From: Ophiothrix spiculata
Lineage: Eukaryota > Echinodermata > Ophiuroidea > Amphilepidida > Ophiotrichidae
DNA: 35,313 nt
Assembly: GCA_000969725.1 (NCBI GenBank)
Contig: JXSR01S002432.1
Strand: one strand, 5' to 3'
Under the pieces are notes generated by a model. It saw only the letters and a program-made list of their open reading frames with translations. It did no database searches and was not told where the DNA came from. Of this stretch, positions 32,401 through 35,313 are shown in pieces. Position 1 is the stretch's first letter. Every line of letters starts with the position of its first letter. The translations under genes were made by a program, and so were the position numbers.

Positions 32401-32822
32401 AAGTTTATAAGGACGTGTAAATGGTTTAAGAAATTGACTAAGGGGAAATGCGAGGTTTTGCAGTTGGTCAGCTTAACCAATTTAATTTTCCATCAAAATA
32501 CTGTCTTAAAAATGAGAGTTCTATGAATATTCAAGATTGAATTACTGCTTATTTGGAGTCGGAGATATTTCCTGTTCAATTCGATACAAATTTGTTCTGA
32601 TGATTGTGTTACTCTTTATAACATAAGTTCAAATAATTCAAAATATCAAATTATTATTACAAGATACACGTGTAGCAGGGTGTAGTTTAGAAACGCATTC
32701 TCTTCCTTGTAAAAGTTGTTGTTCTCAAAATATCAAAGTACAACATTCCTTATTTGTTGACACAATGTATAAAATACTGATTCAGTGGCGTTAAATATAA
32801 AACCAAATAAAGTTAAAGAATT
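32401..32822. other. 3' flank of the Ig gene
   Basis: AT-rich sequence between the end of the repeat array and the stop codon of the Ig gene. On the minus strand the candidate polyadenylation hexamer is ATTAAA near 32481-32486 (plus TTTAAT), about 340 bases past the stop. I see no AATAAA on that strand nearer the gene. Confidence 0.35.
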
Positions 32823-34049
32823 CTATAAAGGGACATGATGTGGTTCGGAAAAAGGACCTCTGCCCATACATTGTCCTCTGATTCTGTACGATATAGTCCT
32901 CCAGCTGTTCCAACAACCCAGCACACAGACGGAGAAGAAGACAATCATTGATAGAGCAATAAGATCTAAAATTAACACCATTTGAAGGGTAGCATGAGTT
33001 CTTCCATGCGATTTGTTCGGTGGAGGTTGATAAACAACACTTGCATTTCTTTGTCCCTGACCGTTTTGTGCTGAGCACGTTATTGTCGAGTTAAAAATTG
33101 TGTCCTTAATTTGGTATAAAATCAACTGAGAAACATTATTTACATCATCAATAATCTTATATTCCAATGGTGGGTTTTGTTCGTAGATTAAGACACCTTC
33201 GATGTACCACTGTATTTGGTTAGTTAATTCAGGATTACTATCTGCCGTGCAGGTTAAAGTCACATTATGTCCAATTTTTGGTCTGTGTGGTTTTGATTTT
33301 AAATGAAGTTTGGGACGATATAAGACATTTAATGGTCCAATTGTACAGTTTCTTGGTGAAGCCAGCGCTATGTGATGTTCTAGGCATTTATAAACTACCC
33401 CTGCGTCTTTATGGCTTACTTGAAAGTTAAGCTGATTCGCATTGGCGATTGTTTTTTGGCTCATTATTATTTCGTTGTCATTATCCATCCATTGTAATGT
33501 AGGTAATGGCATGGCGCCAGATGCAGCAAAACATGTCGCTGAAACCATCTCACCTTCTTGTAAAATATCTCTTGCTAAGAATTGGCAAGTTGGTGGTAGC
33601 GCTGGCGGAGTTGGTTGTACAACGCTTAATCGCCCAGATCCAAACAGAACAGCGATCCCTTCATCGTTGATAATAGCACACATATAAATTCCAGTATCCT
33701 CTTTAATCACGCGATTAATGTGCAAGTTATATTTCCCGCGTTTTTTATCGATAGTCAATCTATGTCGCGCATCATGTTCTGATAATCGATCAGGATCTTG
33801 ACAAAATGCAACATATCGTGATCCGCTTGCAACAGCTTGATCTGATGCAACATGCCAACAGACAGACAGGCTTGAAATAGCTGAGACAGTGCAGGGCAAT
33901 TCGATGCTTTGACCCTCAAACACTTCAAGGCTTGCAAATTGGGCTACTCGCGGTCGTGCTTCAGTGACAGCACTAGCAACATGTGAGCACCAGTGCTGGC
34001 AAAATGTTACAAAGTAAACTACAGTTGAAAATAAATACACGGAAGTCAT
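32823..34049 (-). CDS. Three-Ig-domain single-pass membrane protein
   Basis: A 408-residue immunoglobulin-superfamily cell-surface protein encoded by one uninterrupted exon. I start it at the ATG at 34049-34047 (context AAAATGA), because the frame further upstream begins only with GTG. An out-of-frame ATG lies 26 bases upstream. Residues 1-27 look like a signal peptide with a cleavage site at ASA. Domain 1 (about 32-145) is V-type: C53, W65, DTGIYMC at 118-124, then a J-like strand FGSGRLSVV from 136. Domain 2 (about 150-240) has C173, W187 and DAGVVYKC to C222, with an extra cysteine pair C155/C235. Domain 3 (about 245-345) has C267, W281 and C325. Six N-glycosylation sequons lie at 234, 262, 305, 320, 335 and 345. 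One membrane segment spans about 357-380, followed by a tail of about 28 residues with no ITIM or ITAM. The V-then-C2-like layout suits adhesion or immune recognition (nectin/kirre/CTX-like); a ligand cannot be inferred. Confidence 0.92.
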   Translation of the reverse strand: MTSVYLFSTVVYFVTFCQHWCSHVASAVTEARPRVAQFASLEVFEGQSIELPCTVSAISSLSVCWHVASDQAVASGSRYVAFCQDPDRLSEHDARHRLTIDKKRGKYNLHINRVIKEDTGIYMCAIINDEGIAVLFGSGRLSVVQPTPPALPPTCQFLARDILQEGEMVSATCFAASGAMPLPTLQWMDNDNEIIMSQKTIANANQLNFQVSHKDAGVVYKCLEHHIALASPRNCTIGPLNVLYRPKLHLKSKPHRPKIGHNVTLTCTADSNPELTNQIQWYIEGVLIYEQNPPLEYKIIDDVNNVSQLILYQIKDTIFNSTITCSAQNGQGQRNASVVYQPPPNKSHGRTHATLQMVLILDLIALSMIVFFSVCVLGCWNSWRTISYRIRGQCMGRGPFSEPHHVPL

Positions 34050-34108
34050 TTTGATGAGAGCTCCAAGTGAACATCGATTAGAAAACACTCCACTGACTAC
34101 ATAACATG

Positions 34109-34133
34109 ATGATCACGTCAATATATATATATT
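34109..34133 (-). promoter_or_regulatory. AT-box and CRE-like site upstream of the Ig gene
   Basis: A run ATATATATATAT at 34121-34133 lies 72-84 bases upstream of the ATG, where a TATA box would leave a short leader. Next to it, minus-strand TGACGTGA resembles a CRE half-site. Both are short and could be chance. Confidence 0.3.
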
Positions 34134-34250
34134 TCCCCGCTCTACGATATTTTCCAATGTTCTTTACATAATATGTATTCAGCTGCACCGCTGACGTTAG
34201 ATGTATTTATATGTATATTCCAGCTGTGCATTGAAAGTTCATCTGTAAAA

Positions 34251-34288
34251 GCAGACGACTCCCAGCAGACGACTTTTCGCAGACGACT
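34251..34288. repeat. Three GCAGACGACT repeats at exact 14-bp spacing
   Basis: GCAGACGACT occurs at 34251, 34265 and 34279, each followed by a different 4-base spacer (CCCA, TTTC, then AACT). The set lies about 200-240 bases upstream of the Ig gene start codon. Perfect 10-mers with variable spacers look more like a protein-binding array than a plain tandem duplication. Each contains CAGAC, a core bound by Smad proteins in animals. A regulatory role is inference. Confidence 0.55.
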
Positions 34289-35184
34289 AACTGTGAACAG
34301 CACATAATCTGAAATAACTCAGCAAACACAGCAGGCTCGATAATATCGACTGACTGCTGTAATGAAATTGGAATTCGTGACATTAAATGGCTTAGCCAAT
34401 CAGCTTCACTCGGTCAATACATGCGTGGTAATGCCCTGAAGAATTTTAGACAGCGTCAGTTGTATTGCTTCACTTCGTATGCTACGCCCTCTAAATTGTT
34501 ATATTTTTAAATCTGATTTTCAATGGTGGCAAATGAATTAGTCATCAGACGGACTAAAGTGATAACGCCCTCCAGATATTTTCACTTGTTTTGTCGTCAA
34601 ATGAGACATGAAAAATTGCAAGTGACAAGTACAAAGTAATAATAAGCAATAATATTTCGACTCTGATAACAAGGCGATCAAAAGTTTTGTTTCTGAGACA
34701 AAAGAAATAAGAACCTATGTTTGAAAAGCTTCTGGCATATTTTTGCTTGATAATACCTAATCATTTTTTATTTAAGATAAAAACAGTTTATCACTATGTC
34801 AACACCCATGGGGCTGAGAATTATAGTATTATGTTTAAAACTGAAAGCACAAAGATCGACATTTCACATAGAGACATCAACAGAATGAAAACAATACATC
34901 AACATAACACCGAATCAGTGTGAAACCAAATATATAAATGACTACCTTTTTGATCATACCTCTTTCTCAGTATCATTGTAAGTTGTTGTGGTGTTAGTTT
35001 ACGGATTTATTCTGTGCTTTTTGCATTTTTTAAGAATTTCTATATAAATCTATATTCAAAACCTAATCCTTCATGTATTTTTATATGTATTTGTATAAAC
35101 TGGTTTTTTTTTCAACCCTTTGGTTCTGAGATAAGCAAAGCATTACGGTTTCTCAAACTCAAAATCAGTGGCAAACTCAAGCTG
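34289..35184. other. Upstream intergenic sequence
   Basis: AT-rich and not recognised elsewhere in the window. The 68-residue plus-strand frame at 34717-34923 shows no motif, signal peptide or repeat. I see no further gene here. Confidence 0.5.
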
Positions 35185-35240
35185 TTTGTTTGTTTGTTTG
35201 GGTGTTTGTTTGTTTGGGTGTTTGTTTTTTGTTATTTTTG
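35185..35240. repeat. (TGTT)n simple repeat
   Basis: GTTTGTTTGTTTG interrupted twice by GGTG, so the 17-base step GTTTGTTTGTTTGGGTG is itself doubled. Confidence 0.9.
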
Positions 35241-35313
35241 GAACTTCAAATTAGTATTATGTGGCTTGATTTGTGTATCCATACAAAGTACCCCTATGTT
35301 TTACATTTGTTTC

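Noticed and set aside
32823-34049. Ig gene as a rearranging antigen receptor
   Set aside because: The J-like strand is encoded in the same exon, and no recombination signal heptamer/nonamer pair was seen beside it.
34050-34088. N-terminal extension of the Ig ORF to 34088
   Set aside because: The codon at 34086-34088 is GTG on the minus strand. The ATG at 34047-34049 has a good context and puts the hydrophobic signal segment at the N-terminus.

Overview
This is an AT-rich metazoan window, almost certainly from a marine invertebrate. Evidence is a transmembrane immunoglobulin-superfamily gene, a CR1/L2-like non-LTR retrotransposon fragment, many short DNA-transposon derivatives, microsatellites, and long stretches with no sustained reading frame. 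The lineage (mollusc, echinoderm, hemichordate, other) cannot be fixed from sequence alone. There are no operons, ribosome binding sites, CRISPR arrays or recognisable tRNA/rRNA genes.

Layout. Bases 1-411 are a C+T-only tract punctuated by a short GCGCC motif. From about 412 to 32400 the window is a head-to-tail array of a large duplicated unit made of part A (about 3.6-5.5 kb) and part B (about 6-7 kb): A1 412-5907, B1 5908-12448, B2 12453-18602 (no A before it), A2 18603-22186, B3 22187-29040, and an eroded fourth unit at 30060-32400 (tail of A, late half of B). Within the units a core of about 0.75 kb (called R here) recurs nine times, so duplication happened on at least two scales. B1 and B2 are the youngest pair, because they share a 131-bp internal tandem duplication that B3 and unit 4 lack.

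Because paralogous copies remain side by side, later insertions can be read off against uninterrupted sister sites, often with exact target-site duplications: a CR1/L2-like fragment (2711-4594), a GGCCCGTAGCC-ended element (5063-5180), a hAT-type MITE (5366-5601), a TTAA-flanked element (11791-12403), a TA-flanked long-TIR element containing an assembly gap (24347-24770), a CACTG-ended element full of CTAG motifs (25984-26850), an 8-bp-TSD element (27168-28233), and smaller ones.

Genes. The one convincing gene is on the minus strand at 32823-34049: an intronless ORF for a signal-peptide, three-Ig-domain, single-pass membrane protein whose first domain is V-type with a J-like FGSG strand. A 36-residue putative secreted micropeptide (29127-29237, plus strand) with upstream TATA-like boxes is a weaker candidate. 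A short conserved minus-strand frame in A1/A2 may be a coding relic. Other short ORFs look like by-products of repeat sequence. A long imperfect hairpin in B1, B2 and B3 is the best candidate for a structured non-coding element.
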